Shown: positions 1 to 7,566, numbered from the stretch's first letter. The stretch is DNA of 42,117 nucleotides from an uncultured Chitinophagaceae bacterium (GCA_936908745.1 CAKZFX010000003.1:1-42117); one strand, 5' to 3'. Numbers and translations: made by a program. Notes: generated from the letters alone by a model not told the origin.

Positions 1-255
1 TATAAAACAACGGCTTCGATGGTATTGCAGGTAACGCCGGCGGTACAAAAACCCGTGCTGGTCAATTACCATTTACAATTTGATTATACACAAATGAACG
101 AAGTGATGCGTATTATCAAACAATATGAATGTGTTGTTATCAAACAGGAAACACAGTTGTTTTGTATGCTGGAAATAGGCGTACCGAAAAACAGGGTGGA
201 AGATGTAGAATATAGAATAAAAGATCTGCGGACTGTGGAGATAGGAACGGCATGA
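1..255 (+). CDS. YigZ/IMPACT-family protein, C-terminal part
   Basis: The reading frame is open from the first base, so the true start lies outside the window. The 84 visible residues begin YKTTAS and continue as a small alpha/beta domain resembling the C-terminal DUF1949 domain of YigZ/IMPACT proteins, which follows the conserved AYK(T/A)AA region of the N-terminal domain. The family is linked to translation regulation and its biochemical role in bacteria is unsettled. The ATG at 19 is internal rather than the start. A composite repeat follows immediately after the stop. The family call rests on a short C-terminal part and is moderately sure. Confidence 0.7.
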   Translation, partial: YKTTASMVLQVTPAVQKPVLVNYHLQFDYTQMNEVMRIIKQYECVVIKQETQLFCMLEIGVPKNRVEDVEYRIKDLRTVEIGTA

Positions 256-375
256 TTGTTCACCGCCGACCTGCTTGCAGCAGGCAAACCTGCCTGTGGA
301 CACAAAGGAGCGGAGGACGCCAGGATTAAGATACTTATGTATTTCCTTTGCAAATCTCGGTGTCTTTGCGAGAAA
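256..375. repeat. Composite intergenic fold-back repeat
   Basis: At 269-297 there is a CCTGCTTGCAGCAGGCA-type palindromic unit, related to units at 23449, 30653 and 32939. It is followed by an inverted pair built from GACACAAAGGAGCGGAGG (about 299-316) and its degenerate complement CCTTTGCAAATCTCGGTGTC (about 347-366). No open reading frame with coding character is seen here. Confidence 0.5.
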
Positions 376-543
376 TCATTTCCTGTAAGTGTTTTTGAGT
401 TTGAAAAGAGCCATTACTAAAGCGCCGAGTAAGGTGACAATACCCACAATTTTAAAACCATTATCTTCTTTGGGTTCTGCTTGCTGGGCAAAACAAACTG
501 TTGTCAATAAACAAAAGAATAATAAAGGGGCTAATCTGTTCAT
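376..543 (-). CDS. Small single-span membrane or exported protein (55 aa)
   Basis: An ATG at 543 opens a 55-codon frame ending TGA at 376. The protein has a basic start (MNR), a hydrophobic stretch at about residues 4-18 ending CFAQQA like a signal peptide cleavage site, a polar linker (EPKEDNG), then a second hydrophobic segment at about residues 32-47 (IVGIVTLLGALVMALF) and a basic tail (KLKNTYRK). This order is typical of small Bacteroidota envelope peptides with a cleaved leader and one transmembrane helix, positive side inside. It sits between two intergenic repeats. No family is recognised. The pattern of two hydrophobic segments and a basic tail makes chance unlikely, but expression is not shown. 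Confidence 0.55.
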   Translation of the reverse strand: MNRLAPLLFFCLLTTVCFAQQAEPKEDNGFKIVGIVTLLGALVMALFKLKNTYRK

Positions 544-557
544 TTCAATTATTTTTT

Positions 558-637
558 CCCACAGAGAACCACGGAGTAAATGAGATTCACAGAGTTTTTC
601 TCTGCGGCACTCTGTAATCTCTTCGAACCTCTGTGGC
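558..637. repeat. Fold-back repeat, CCACAGAGAACCACGGAG family
   Basis: The left arm CCACAGAGAACCACGGAG (559-576) and the right arm, which ends in CTCTTCGAACCTCTGTGG (about 619-636), are degenerate inverted copies. The interior carries further CACAGAG and CTCTGCGGCACTCTGT units. Similar units occur at 23381-23477 and 32871-32968. It ends four bases before the stop codon of the dehydrogenase gene at 642. Confidence 0.7.
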
Positions 638-641
638 CAGA

Positions 642-1529
642 TTATTTAAATTGAGCGCTTACTTTTAACTCCTTGCTTCCGGCTTCATATTGATAGAAAC
701 CTTCACCACTTTTAGCACCGAGTTTACCCGCCATTACCATATTGACCAATAACGGGCAAGGTGCATACTTAGGATTGCCAAAGCCATCGTGTAATACACG
801 CAGGATCGCGAGGCAAACATCCAGGCCGATAAAATCAGCTAACTGCAAAGGCCCCATCGGGTGTGCCATACCGAGTTTCATCACTGTATCAATTTCTTCC
901 ACACCTGCAACGCCTTCGTATAAACTGCAAATCGCTTCGTTGATCATCGGCATGAGGATACGATTGGCGATAAAGCCAGGATAATCGTTCACCACGCAAG
1001 GTATTTTGCCGAGTTGTTTGCTCAGCTCAACAATCGTGTCGCTTACTTCTTTATCAGTCGCATAGCCATTGATGATCTCTACCAGCTTCATCACCGGTAC
1101 AGGGTTCATAAAGTGCATACCGATCACTTTGCCGGCTCTTTTAGTCACCGCCGCTATCTTTGTTATAGAAATCGAAGAAGTATTGGTGGCAAGGATGCAA
1201 TTAGCTGGTGCAGCTTCATCCAGTTGCTGAAATATTTTCAATTTTAAATCCACGTTTTCGGTGGCGGCTTCCACTACAAGTTCAGCACTTTTTACACCTT
1301 CGGCTATGCTTGTTTGTGTGCTGATATTTTTAAGCGTAGCGGTTTTCTGATCTTCTGTCAGCGTTCCCTTAGTTACCTGCCGGTCTAAATTTTTACCAAT
1401 GGTGGCAATCGCTTTTTCCAGTTGCGGGGCAGATACATCTACCAGCGTTACATTAAAACCTGCCTGTGCAAAAACGTGTGCAATGCCGTTGCCCATAGTA
1501 CCGGCACCGATGACGGAGATCGTTGTCAT
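642..1529 (-). CDS. 3-hydroxybutyryl-CoA (3-hydroxyacyl-CoA) dehydrogenase
   Basis: This 295-residue protein is predicted to oxidise (S)-3-hydroxyacyl-CoA to 3-ketoacyl-CoA with NAD, in short-chain beta-oxidation or aromatic and amino-acid catabolism in the cytoplasm. The Rossmann motif GAGTMGNGIA lies at residues 8-17. NTSS (116-119), the catalytic HFMNP (His139, Asn142) and Glu151 are present, followed by the all-helical C-terminal dimer domain. The length matches stand-alone Hbd/PaaH enzymes, without a fused enoyl-CoA hydratase. A longer frame reaches 1610, but those 27 codons are encoded by low-complexity repeat, so the ATG at 1529, directly before TTISVIGAG, is chosen. It could serve the glutaryl-CoA/crotonyl-CoA route together with gcdH at 19179. 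That link is inference. Confidence 0.93.
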   Translation of the reverse strand: MTTISVIGAGTMGNGIAHVFAQAGFNVTLVDVSAPQLEKAIATIGKNLDRQVTKGTLTEDQKTATLKNISTQTSIAEGVKSAELVVEAATENVDLKLKIFQQLDEAAPANCILATNTSSISITKIAAVTKRAGKVIGMHFMNPVPVMKLVEIINGYATDKEVSDTIVELSKQLGKIPCVVNDYPGFIANRILMPMINEAICSLYEGVAGVEEIDTVMKLGMAHPMGPLQLADFIGLDVCLAILRVLHDGFGNPKYAPCPLLVNMVMAGKLGAKSGEGFYQYEAGSKELKVSAQFK

Positions 1530-1550
1530 TTTTCTTAAATTTAGAATGGT

Positions 1551-2016
1551 CAAAAAATCGAAAGTCGCAAAGCGAAAATCGAAAGTAATTCTTAACCCGA
1601 AAACTAACAACTATGAGTCAACAATTAAAAGACCGTACAAAGGCATTTGGTATCCGCATCATCAAAATGGCCAAGCAGATAAAAGGCGGGAAAATTGAAG
1701 ATATCCTTATTCGGCAAGTAGTTCGTTCAGCTACTTCAGTAGGTGCCAATTACAGGTCTGCGTTAAGAGGAAGAAGCAAAGCAGATTTTATTTCCAGGAT
1801 CACAATTGCAGAAGAAGAGGCTGATGAAACTTGCTACTGGCTTGAAATCCTGGTTGAAGTAGAAATATTTCCAAAAACACGATTAGAGCCTCTTTTAAAA
1901 GAAGCATACGAAATAACAGCCATTTTAACAGCATCAGGAAAAACCGCAAAAGAAAGATTGCCTGCGAAGAAAGGGAAATAGTTTTCGCTTTTCAACTTCC
2001 GATTTCCTATTTTTTG
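1551..2016. mobile_element. Inverted-repeat element enclosing a four-helix-bundle gene
   Basis: The left arm (1551-1589) begins CAAAAAATCGAAAGTCG and contains AAAGCGAAAA. The right arm (1981-2016) contains TTTTCGCTTTTC and ends ATTTTTTG, so the termini CAAAAAAT/ATTTTTTG and the internal AAAGCGAAAA words are inverted copies. The only gene inside is the four-helix-bundle ORF 1613-1981, in the loop. The right arm also contains the last codons and stop (KNKK-stop) of the neighbouring gene ending at 2007. The inverted arms are seen directly. Mobility is inferred by analogy with 23S rRNA intervening sequences, whose ends pair and which encode the same protein family. Confidence 0.5.
1613..1981 (+). 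CDS. Four-helix-bundle protein, S23/IVP family
   Basis: The 122-residue protein starts MSQQLKDRTKAFGIRIIKMA and carries the family hallmarks: a helix with LIRQVVRSATSVGANY (about 33-48), RSALRGRSKADFISRITIA, EEADETCYWLEIL, and a last helix LLKEAYEITAILTAS. The family (23S rRNA intervening-sequence protein, TIGR02436-like) forms pentameric four-helix bundles; relatives include Avd of diversity-generating retroelements. The molecular role of free-standing members is unknown. The gene lies alone between inverted low-complexity arms (1551-1589 and 1981-2016), with its stop codon touching the right arm. A degraded relative is at 8601-8854, also between inverted arms. Confidence 0.88.
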   Translation: MSQQLKDRTKAFGIRIIKMAKQIKGGKIEDILIRQVVRSATSVGANYRSALRGRSKADFISRITIAEEEADETCYWLEILVEVEIFPKTRLEPLLKEAYEITAILTASGKTAKERLPAKKGK

Positions 2017-2648
2017 TTTTTGAAATCCCCTCTTTTCCACGCCTGTATAAAATCAGCCCATGCGGCAGGATTGAAAATGTTCATCGGGGGTGTCTGACCT
2101 TGATAAACGGCCTTATTTGCAATTTTGTTGAACTGGATACGGGTTGCTTCACCACCATCACCCGGAGTGGTTTGCATCAGCACCCTTCGTTTGGCAGCAT
2201 CCGTGTTTCGCCGGGCTATTTCGATGTCATCGTCCGGCACTTTGGCATTTACAAAGTCCCTTGCAAACTGTTCGGGCGTCGGTCGCGGTCGTATGATCGT
2301 GGCGGGCAGGTAGACCGTATCGGCCACCATCAGTTGCACTACGCTGTATTGAGAACCGTCAAGGTTGCGGGGAATAGTGATTTCCTTTGATTTATAGCTG
2401 ACGTGTGTGAATTCCACCTGGTCGCCTTTGAGCACCACGATGGAGAAAACACCTTGCTGGTTAGTGATCGTACCCCGGTTCTGGCCTTTTACCACCACAC
2501 TCACGGCCGGGATGCCCACAAGGCTATCGGCGGTCATAATAATACCGTATAACTGGACAACAGAATCACGGGTGGTTTCAAACTGTGCTTTGGCCGTTGC
2601 AGGCACCAGGAAAGCAGCTAATAAGAGGTATTGTATAATTTTCTTCAC
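2007..2648 (-). CDS. Exported protein with CarboxypepD_reg-like domain
   Basis: This 213-residue protein begins with a signal peptide (MKKIIQYLLLAAFLVPATAKAQ). Residues about 30-110 form a carboxypeptidase-regulatory-like beta sandwich, with LYGIIMTADSLVGIPAVSV, NQQGVFSIVV and FTHVSYKSKEI motifs as seen at the start of many TonB-dependent receptors. The rest is charged and has no recognised domain, and there is no receptor barrel, so this is a stand-alone version in the periplasm or at the surface. Its last codons (KNKK) and TAG fall in the inverted-repeat arm ending at 2016, so the original C-terminus may have been changed by insertion. Its substrate or partner cannot be named. Confidence 0.8.
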   Translation of the reverse strand: MKKIIQYLLLAAFLVPATAKAQFETTRDSVVQLYGIIMTADSLVGIPAVSVVVKGQNRGTITNQQGVFSIVVLKGDQVEFTHVSYKSKEITIPRNLDGSQYSVVQLMVADTVYLPATIIRPRPTPEQFARDFVNAKVPDDDIEIARRNTDAAKRRVLMQTTPGDGGEATRIQFNKIANKAVYQGQTPPMNIFNPAAWADFIQAWKRGDFKNKK

Positions 2649-2706
2649 TTGGTCAAAATTAAAGACAAGTTGCCTAAATCGGAAACAAATTACAGCCTCG
2701 ATTGGT

Positions 2707-2714
2707 TAACTTTG
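2707..2714 (+). promoter_or_regulatory. Putative -7 box (TAACTTTG)
   Basis: TAACTTTG matches the Bacteroidota -7 consensus TAnnTTTG and lies about 100 bases before the Mrp start. No convincing -33 element was found. The minus-strand gene at 2648 runs away from it, so it fits a promoter for mrp. Confidence 0.4.
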
Positions 2715-2814
2715 CGGCCGGTTGAACTTTTAACATTTAGTTCTGTTTAAAGGAGTTGTCTCACGAACCACCCGCCTCTAACCAGGATTTAATCGTGGGA
2801 AAAACATGTTGATT

Positions 2815-3909
2815 ATGACAAAAGAAAAGATATTAGAAGCGTTGAGCAATGTGCAGGAGCCTGATTTGGGAAAAGACCTTGTGACGCTGAACATGATCAA
2901 GGATATTGAGATCAACGGCAATGATGTTTCTTTTACCATTGTATTGACCACGCCGGCCTGTCCCATGAAAGATATGATGGGAACGGCCAGTACCAATGCG
3001 ATCAAGCTGCTGGTGAACAAAGAGGCGAATGTGAAGATTAATTTTACTTCTAATACGACTACCAAACGTACTGATACCGGCGCTGTATTGCCCAAAGTAA
3101 AAAACATCATCGCCGTGGTGAGTGGAAAAGGCGGTGTGGGCAAGTCAACCGTTTCGGCCAATCTTGCGCTGGCCTTATCCCAGGGCGGGGCAAAAGTAGG
3201 ATTGATGGACGCTGATATTTATGGCCCAAGTGTGCCGATCATGTTTGGTGTAAGAGGCGAAAGACCCATGATGATGGAAGTAGGCGGCAAAGGAATGATC
3301 GTGCCGCTGGAACGATTTGGTATCAAACTGATCAGTATCGGTCTTTTAATAGATGAAAAAAATGCGGTTGTTTGGCGTGGGCCAATGGCCAGCAGTGCTA
3401 TCCGCCAGTTTGTGACCGATGTATATTGGGATGAACTGGATTATCTCGTTATTGACATGCCACCGGGCACAGGCGATATTCACCTTACATTGATGCAATT
3501 AGTGCCGGTAACGGGTTCTGTGATCGTGACCACACCACAGGATGTGGCACTGGCCGATGCTAAAAAAGGGATTGCCATGTTTGGACAGGCGCAACTCAAC
3601 GTGCCGGTGATAGGACTGGTGGAAAACATGAGCTATTTTACCCCGGCCGAATTGCCTGGAAACAAGTATTACATCTTTGGAAAGGATGGCGGAAAGAGAT
3701 TAGCAGATGAATATGATCTGCCTTTCCTCGGGCAAATACCATTGGTACAAAGCATCCGTGAAGGTGGCGACCAGGGTGTGCCGATTATGATGAGCGATGA
3801 TGCCGTTACCAAAAAAGCGTTTGAAGAATTTGCTGGTCATGTGGTGAGAAGCATTGCCATGCGAAATGCAAATATGAGCACGGAAAAAGTAGCCGAAGTT
3901 GTTGGCTGA
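2815..3909 (+). CDS. mrp: Mrp/ApbC-type Fe-S cluster carrier ATPase
   Basis: This 364-residue P-loop ATPase of the Mrp/NBP35 family binds and transfers Fe-S clusters to apoproteins in the cytosol. An N-terminal MIP18/DUF59 domain (about 1-80, with TTPACPMKD) precedes the ATPase domain. The deviant Walker A GKGGVGKST is at 104-112, followed by MDADIYGPSVP and DYLVIDMPPGTGD. The usual CPxCG cluster-bridging pair is absent: the equivalent segment reads NMSYFTPAELPGNKYY, a form I associate with Bacteroidota Mrp. Two ATGs are in frame, at 2806 and 2815. I take 2815, which gives MTKEKILEAL, typical of the DUF59 start. A -7 box lies at 2707. Confidence 0.93.
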   Translation: MTKEKILEALSNVQEPDLGKDLVTLNMIKDIEINGNDVSFTIVLTTPACPMKDMMGTASTNAIKLLVNKEANVKINFTSNTTTKRTDTGAVLPKVKNIIAVVSGKGGVGKSTVSANLALALSQGGAKVGLMDADIYGPSVPIMFGVRGERPMMMEVGGKGMIVPLERFGIKLISIGLLIDEKNAVVWRGPMASSAIRQFVTDVYWDELDYLVIDMPPGTGDIHLTLMQLVPVTGSVIVTTPQDVALADAKKGIAMFGQAQLNVPVIGLVENMSYFTPAELPGNKYYIFGKDGGKRLADEYDLPFLGQIPLVQSIREGGDQGVPIMMSDDAVTKKAFEEFAGHVVRSIAMRNANMSTEKVAEVVG

Positions 3910-3932
3910 CAAGAACGAAAACGAAAACACCA

Positions 3933-4568
3933 TTGTACAATCTCTCTTATTTTAAAGAAAAGGATGAGCATGTTGTCATGCAATTCATCAAAGACCATCC
4001 TTTTGCACTGATCACCGGCGTGGATGCGGAGCATAAGCCGGTAGCTACCCAGGTACCTGTGTTTATTGATGAAAGAGACGGCAAACTGTTTCTTTCCGGC
4101 CACATTATGCGCAACACAGACCATCACAAAGCATTTGAACAAAACCCGGCGGTGCTGGCTGTTTTTACCGGCGCACATACATATGTTAGCGCCACATGGT
4201 ATGACAATCCTCACCAGGCAAGTACGTGGAATTATATGAGTGTATATGCCAACGGGGTAATGCGTTTTGGTGATGAAAAAGAGTTGATTGATATCCTGAA
4301 AAGGCTGACGCTTCACTATGAAAATGGCAATGCGGAAGCAACCACCGTGTACGATAACCTGTCTGATGAATACACCGGAAAACTGCTGAAAGCCATAGTG
4401 GCTTTTGAAGTGGAAATTACCCGTCTTGACAATGTGTTTAAACTCAGCCAGAACCGTGACGAGAAAAGTTACCAAAATATAATGGAAGAATTAGGCAAGC
4501 AGGGGCATGATGGTATGATTATAGCGGAGGAAATGAAAAAGAGGGCATCACAATTATTTAACCAGTGA
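3933..4568 (+). CDS. PaiB-like FMN-binding negative regulator family protein
   Basis: This 211-residue protein resembles PaiB, a split-barrel FMN-binding family first described as negative transcriptional regulators in Bacillus. Markers are the start MYNLSYFKEKD, DHPFALITG, LFLSGHIMRNTDHHKAF, a central HTYVSATWYDNPHQASTWNY and the end KGxxGHDGMIIAEEM-type tail. The frame opens with TTG at 3933. No ATG is available before the conserved MY start, so an unusual TTG initiation codon is likely. It follows mrp by 23 bases on the same strand and may be co-transcribed. The actual function, regulator or flavin enzyme, cannot be decided. Confidence 0.82.
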   Translation: MYNLSYFKEKDEHVVMQFIKDHPFALITGVDAEHKPVATQVPVFIDERDGKLFLSGHIMRNTDHHKAFEQNPAVLAVFTGAHTYVSATWYDNPHQASTWNYMSVYANGVMRFGDEKELIDILKRLTLHYENGNAEATTVYDNLSDEYTGKLLKAIVAFEVEITRLDNVFKLSQNRDEKSYQNIMEELGKQGHDGMIIAEEMKKRASQLFNQ

Positions 4569-4606
4569 TGATCGGTAAAGGCGTCCTTGTTTTCTAATAT
4601 TGGCTT

Positions 4607-5536
4607 ATGAATAAAAAAATGATCTTTCAGTACGGGTTGGCAGTGATCTGTTTCTTTGCAGGCTGCCATGTCAGCCAGAAGGCGCAGCAGGCTGATGATC
4701 TGAAAAACAATATGCCAACAGCATTTGATAAACAAGGCCACAGGGGATGCCGCGGATTGTTTCCTGAAAACACGATCCCGGCGATGCTCAATGCACTGGG
4801 ATTAGGTGTTACCACACTGGAAATGGATGTGGTGATCACGAAGGACAAACAGGTGGTGCTTTCACACGAGCCTTTTTTCAACCATGAAATAGCGACAAAA
4901 CCAGATGGTAAACCAGTGACGGAAGCGGAAGAGAAGTCATTGAATATTTACCAGATGAATTATGATGAAGTAAAAAAATATGATGTGGGTTTACGACCGC
5001 ATCCACGTTTTCCTGGTCAGCAAAAGATAGCGGCACAGAAGCCTTTATTAAGTGATGTGATAGAAGCGGTGAAAAAAGATATGATGACAAGACGACGCCC
5101 GTTTCCTTATTACAATATTGAAACAAAATTAAGCAAGACCACAGATGGTATATATCATCCTGCGCCTGCTGAGTTTGTAGACCTGCTGATGGCAGTGATC
5201 AAAGAAAAAGGCGTGGAAGATATGGTGGTGATCCAGTCGTTTGATTTCCGCACCTTGCAATACCTGCATGAAAAATATCCCGGTATCAAAACAGCGATGC
5301 TGGTAGAAGATAATGATAAACGCAGTTTTGATAAACAACTAAAAGACCTTGGTTTTCTGCCAACGATTTATAGTCCTGCTTACAAACTGGTGAGCAAGGA
5401 ACTGGTGCAGAAATGCCATGAAAAACAGATCAAGGTTATTCCCTGGACTGTCAATGAAAAAGAGAAAATAAATGAGTTAAAACTCGAGGGGGTTGACGGG
5501 ATTATATCAGATTATCCTGATTTGTTTAACGACTAA
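4607..5536 (+). CDS. Glycerophosphodiester phosphodiesterase family lipoprotein
   Basis: This 309-residue protein is predicted to hydrolyse glycerophosphodiesters to glycerol-3-phosphate and an alcohol at the cell envelope. It starts with a lipoprotein signal ending FAGC (Cys20). The GDPD TIM-barrel signature is complete: GHRGCRGLFPENT (His45-Arg46, Glu54), LEMDV (Glu72, Asp74) and SHE (His87). Later come YYNIETKL (substrate and metal side), VVIQSFD and the terminal VIPWTVNEKEKI...GVDGIISDYPDL block. The length is normal for secreted bacterial enzymes. It stands 38 bases after the PaiB-like gene on the same strand. Confidence 0.93.
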   Translation: MNKKMIFQYGLAVICFFAGCHVSQKAQQADDLKNNMPTAFDKQGHRGCRGLFPENTIPAMLNALGLGVTTLEMDVVITKDKQVVLSHEPFFNHEIATKPDGKPVTEAEEKSLNIYQMNYDEVKKYDVGLRPHPRFPGQQKIAAQKPLLSDVIEAVKKDMMTRRRPFPYYNIETKLSKTTDGIYHPAPAEFVDLLMAVIKEKGVEDMVVIQSFDFRTLQYLHEKYPGIKTAMLVEDNDKRSFDKQLKDLGFLPTIYSPAYKLVSKELVQKCHEKQIKVIPWTVNEKEKINELKLEGVDGIISDYPDLFND

Positions 5537-5568
5537 GTTTTTCGTAACTTTATAGGAAAGAGTCCTTT

Positions 5569-5946
5569 ATGTCCGTATTGAAATTTCCATTATTATTTGC
5601 AGGTTCAAAAGGAGAGAAAAATCTCTATACGCTGTTTGATAGCGGAGCGAACCTGTCATGTATTGATGAAAAGCATTTGGAAGGGCTTGAAGCGCCTGTT
5701 AATTTAGGAAGAGTCAGAAGATTAGCTACTGCGAGTGAGGGACATTTTATTGAAATCAAAGAAGCTGTACGTCTTGATTTTTATATCCACGATGTATTAC
5801 TTAGCGACGAATTTTTAGTTGTACCTAACTTAAGCGAAGAAGCCATTATTGGCGCTGCCACTCTTCAAAAATGGCGTATCAAGCTAAACTTTGAAGACGA
5901 TGTGGTGGAAGTAGATCCAAAAGTTGCCAAACTGCAACTTATTTAA
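5569..5946 (+). CDS. Small retropepsin-like aspartic protease family protein
   Basis: The 125-residue protein has the hallmarks of a single-domain retropepsin-like aspartyl protease: FDSGANLSCI (residues 23-32; Asp24-Ser25-Gly26-Ala27) replacing the usual D-T/S-G-A, a flap-like region, and the second-half marker EAIIGAATLQKWRI (about 91-104), matching the (I/L)(I/L)G hydrophobic-hydrophobic-Gly element. Such proteins act as homodimers, each subunit giving one catalytic Asp. There is no signal peptide or membrane segment, so it should be cytoplasmic. Its 3' end overlaps the 3' end of the convergent ACMSD gene by 8 bases. The target is unknown; activity is inferred from the motifs. Confidence 0.75.
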   Translation: MSVLKFPLLFAGSKGEKNLYTLFDSGANLSCIDEKHLEGLEAPVNLGRVRRLATASEGHFIEIKEAVRLDFYIHDVLLSDEFLVVPNLSEEAIIGAATLQKWRIKLNFEDDVVEVDPKVAKLQLI

Positions 5947-6928
5947 TGCCCAGCCATTCTTTTGCATTATTGGATAACAATTGCTCCACAATTTCCTTAT
6001 CTAATTTCATTTCTCCGATCAGTTTTCCCGGATGATGTTCACCCAGCGGAAAAGGATAATCGCTGCCTAAACAGATTTTATCGGCACCCATTGTATCCAT
6101 CAAAAACCACATTGCTTTTTCATCATGCACTAAACTGTCTACCCAGAATTTACCAATATAATCGCGTGGATTAATGACGTTGTCTATCGCTACAAGGTCA
6201 GGGCGAACGGCAAAGCCATGTTCAATGCGGCCGATGGTAAAAGGAAAAGAGCCGCCACCATGCGCAAATGCAACCCGCAGCTTTGGAAATTTTTCAAACA
6301 CGCCGCCAAAGATCATCGAACAAATCGCCCTTGCTGTTTCGGCAGGCATGCCTACCAGCCAGGGCAGCCAATACCTGCTCATCTGGTCTTCACCCATCAT
6401 TTCCCATGGATGCACAAATAAGGCACATCCTAATTTTTCAGCGGCTTCATAAAAAGGAAAAAAACGTTGATCCGATAAATTGATGCCATTGATATTGCTG
6501 CCGATTTCCAACCCCGGCATTTTTAATTCGCTAACGCAACGTTCCATTTCTTTTATAGAAAGATCGATGTCCTGTAAGGGAACTGTACCGATGCCGATAA
6601 AACGGTCCGGTTGTTTATTTACTATCTCTGCAATATGATCATTGAAAAAACGGGAGGTTTCCAATCCATCGACAGGCTTTGCCCAATAATTAAATAAAAC
6701 AGGAATGGTAGAGAGTACCTGTACCGTTACACCGGTTTCATCCATTTCTCTGACCCGCATGTCTTCTTTAAAACAATTGTCTTCCACTTCTCTGAACAGT
6801 TTGTTGCCCTTCATCATACAGGCTTTACAGTTTCGGTGTTCCATGTGAATAAACTCGCCATAGCCAAACTTTTGTGTCCAGTTAGGCATGTGTTCGGGCA
6901 TGATATGGGTGTGGATGTCTATTTTCAT
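5939..6928 (-). CDS. nbaD: 2-amino-3-carboxymuconate-6-semialdehyde decarboxylase (ACMSD)
   Basis: This 329-residue amidohydrolase-fold enzyme decarboxylates ACMS to 2-aminomuconate semialdehyde, diverting the pathway from quinolinate and NAD synthesis toward catabolism. The zinc ligands are in place: His6 and His8 (DIHTH), His173 (VHPWEM), His223 (FAHGGG) and Asp290 (LGSDYPFP), as is the substrate Arg46. Segments such as RYWLPWLVGMPAET and GGVFEKFPKLR are nearly the same as in animal ACMSD, so the family assignment is firm. It is downstream of HAAO on the same strand, which makes its substrate. The 116-base gap between them is occupied by a GAACGC fold-back repeat. Confidence 0.97.
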   Translation of the reverse strand: MKIDIHTHIMPEHMPNWTQKFGYGEFIHMEHRNCKACMMKGNKLFREVEDNCFKEDMRVREMDETGVTVQVLSTIPVLFNYWAKPVDGLETSRFFNDHIAEIVNKQPDRFIGIGTVPLQDIDLSIKEMERCVSELKMPGLEIGSNINGINLSDQRFFPFYEAAEKLGCALFVHPWEMMGEDQMSRYWLPWLVGMPAETARAICSMIFGGVFEKFPKLRVAFAHGGGSFPFTIGRIEHGFAVRPDLVAIDNVINPRDYIGKFWVDSLVHDEKAMWFLMDTMGADKICLGSDYPFPLGEHHPGKLIGEMKLDKEIVEQLLSNNAKEWLGIK

Positions 6929-6929
6929 G

Positions 6930-7045
6930 GAACGCAGATTGTTATGATAGTGATGATTTTTTAAGATTTTTTTTCAATGTGGTTATTTTGCTAAAGGTCA
7001 GTCATAAAACATAATTAATCATAACAATCATGAAGATCAGCGTTC
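6930..7045. repeat. GAACGC fold-back repeat, copy A
   Basis: It begins GAACGCAGATTGTTATGAT and ends ATGAAGATCAGCGTTC, so the ends are inverted copies. It fills the HAAO-ACMSD gap, starting one base before the ACMSD start codon and ending in the first base read of the HAAO stop. It is longer (116 bp) and more diverged than copies B-D (10412, 13634, 13746). Confidence 0.75.
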
Positions 7046-7566
7046 TATTTCTTAATAGGCGGCTCCATCACTGCTCCGCATTTATCGCAGGTACGATGCA
7101 TCATATCTTCCCAGAAACGATTCATCACCGGCGGAAGCTGTTTTACAATATCATCCACATGCAGGGTTTCTTCATATAACTTATTGCCGCATTTTTCACA
7201 AAACCACATAAAGCCATCGTCTTCAGATTCCCGTTTCTTTTCAATCACCAGGCCGACTGTGTTGGGCCCGCGTTGGGGCGAATGGGGTGTTTTAGGCGGT
7301 AGCAAGAACATTTCACCCTCTTTGATAGGTATGTCTTTAAACTCACCGTTGTCGATGATCTTTACAACAATATCACCTTCCACCTGGAAATACAATTCCT
7401 CGGTTTCGTTAAAATGATAATCCTTTCTTGCATTAGGCCCGCCTACGACCATTACGATGAAATTTTCGGCGTCTTTATACACACATTGGTTGCCTACCGG
7501 CGGTTTCAGCAGGTCGCGATTTTCGTCAATCCATTTTTTGAGGTTGAAAGGGGCGATAACTGGCAT
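7045..7566 (-). CDS. nbaC: 3-hydroxyanthranilate 3,4-dioxygenase
   Basis: The 173-residue cupin dioxygenase opens 3-hydroxyanthranilate to 2-amino-3-carboxymuconate semialdehyde using non-haem Fe(II). Iron ligands His51, Glu57 and His95, and substrate residues Arg47, Arg99 and Glu110, are at the positions known from the Cupriavidus enzyme. A C-terminal rubredoxin-like site with Cys123-x2-Cys126 and Cys160-x2-Cys163 marks the bacterial/fungal short form. It is the first gene of the minus-strand unit with ACMSD. The TAG stop shares its final G with repeat copy A. It is divergent from the SDR gene across a gap that holds another hairpin (7630-7732). Confidence 0.97.
   Translation of the reverse strand: MPVIAPFNLKKWIDENRDLLKPPVGNQCVYKDAENFIVMVVGGPNARKDYHFNETEELYFQVEGDIVVKIIDNGEFKDIPIKEGEMFLLPPKTPHSPQRGPNTVGLVIEKKRESEDDGFMWFCEKCGNKLYEETLHVDDIVKQLPPVMNRFWEDMMHRTCDKCGAVMEPPIKK

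Noticed and set aside
389..583. 64-codon plus-strand frame
   Set aside because: The opposite strand carries a better small protein with leader and membrane helix (376-543).
1530..1610. 27-codon extension of the 3-hydroxyacyl-CoA dehydrogenase
   Set aside because: Low-complexity repeat translation (FDFRFATFDF) before the conserved start of the Rossmann fold.
3837..4475. 212-codon minus-strand frame opposite the PaiB-like gene
   Set aside because: Shadow of a well-supported gene on the other strand; no family resemblance.
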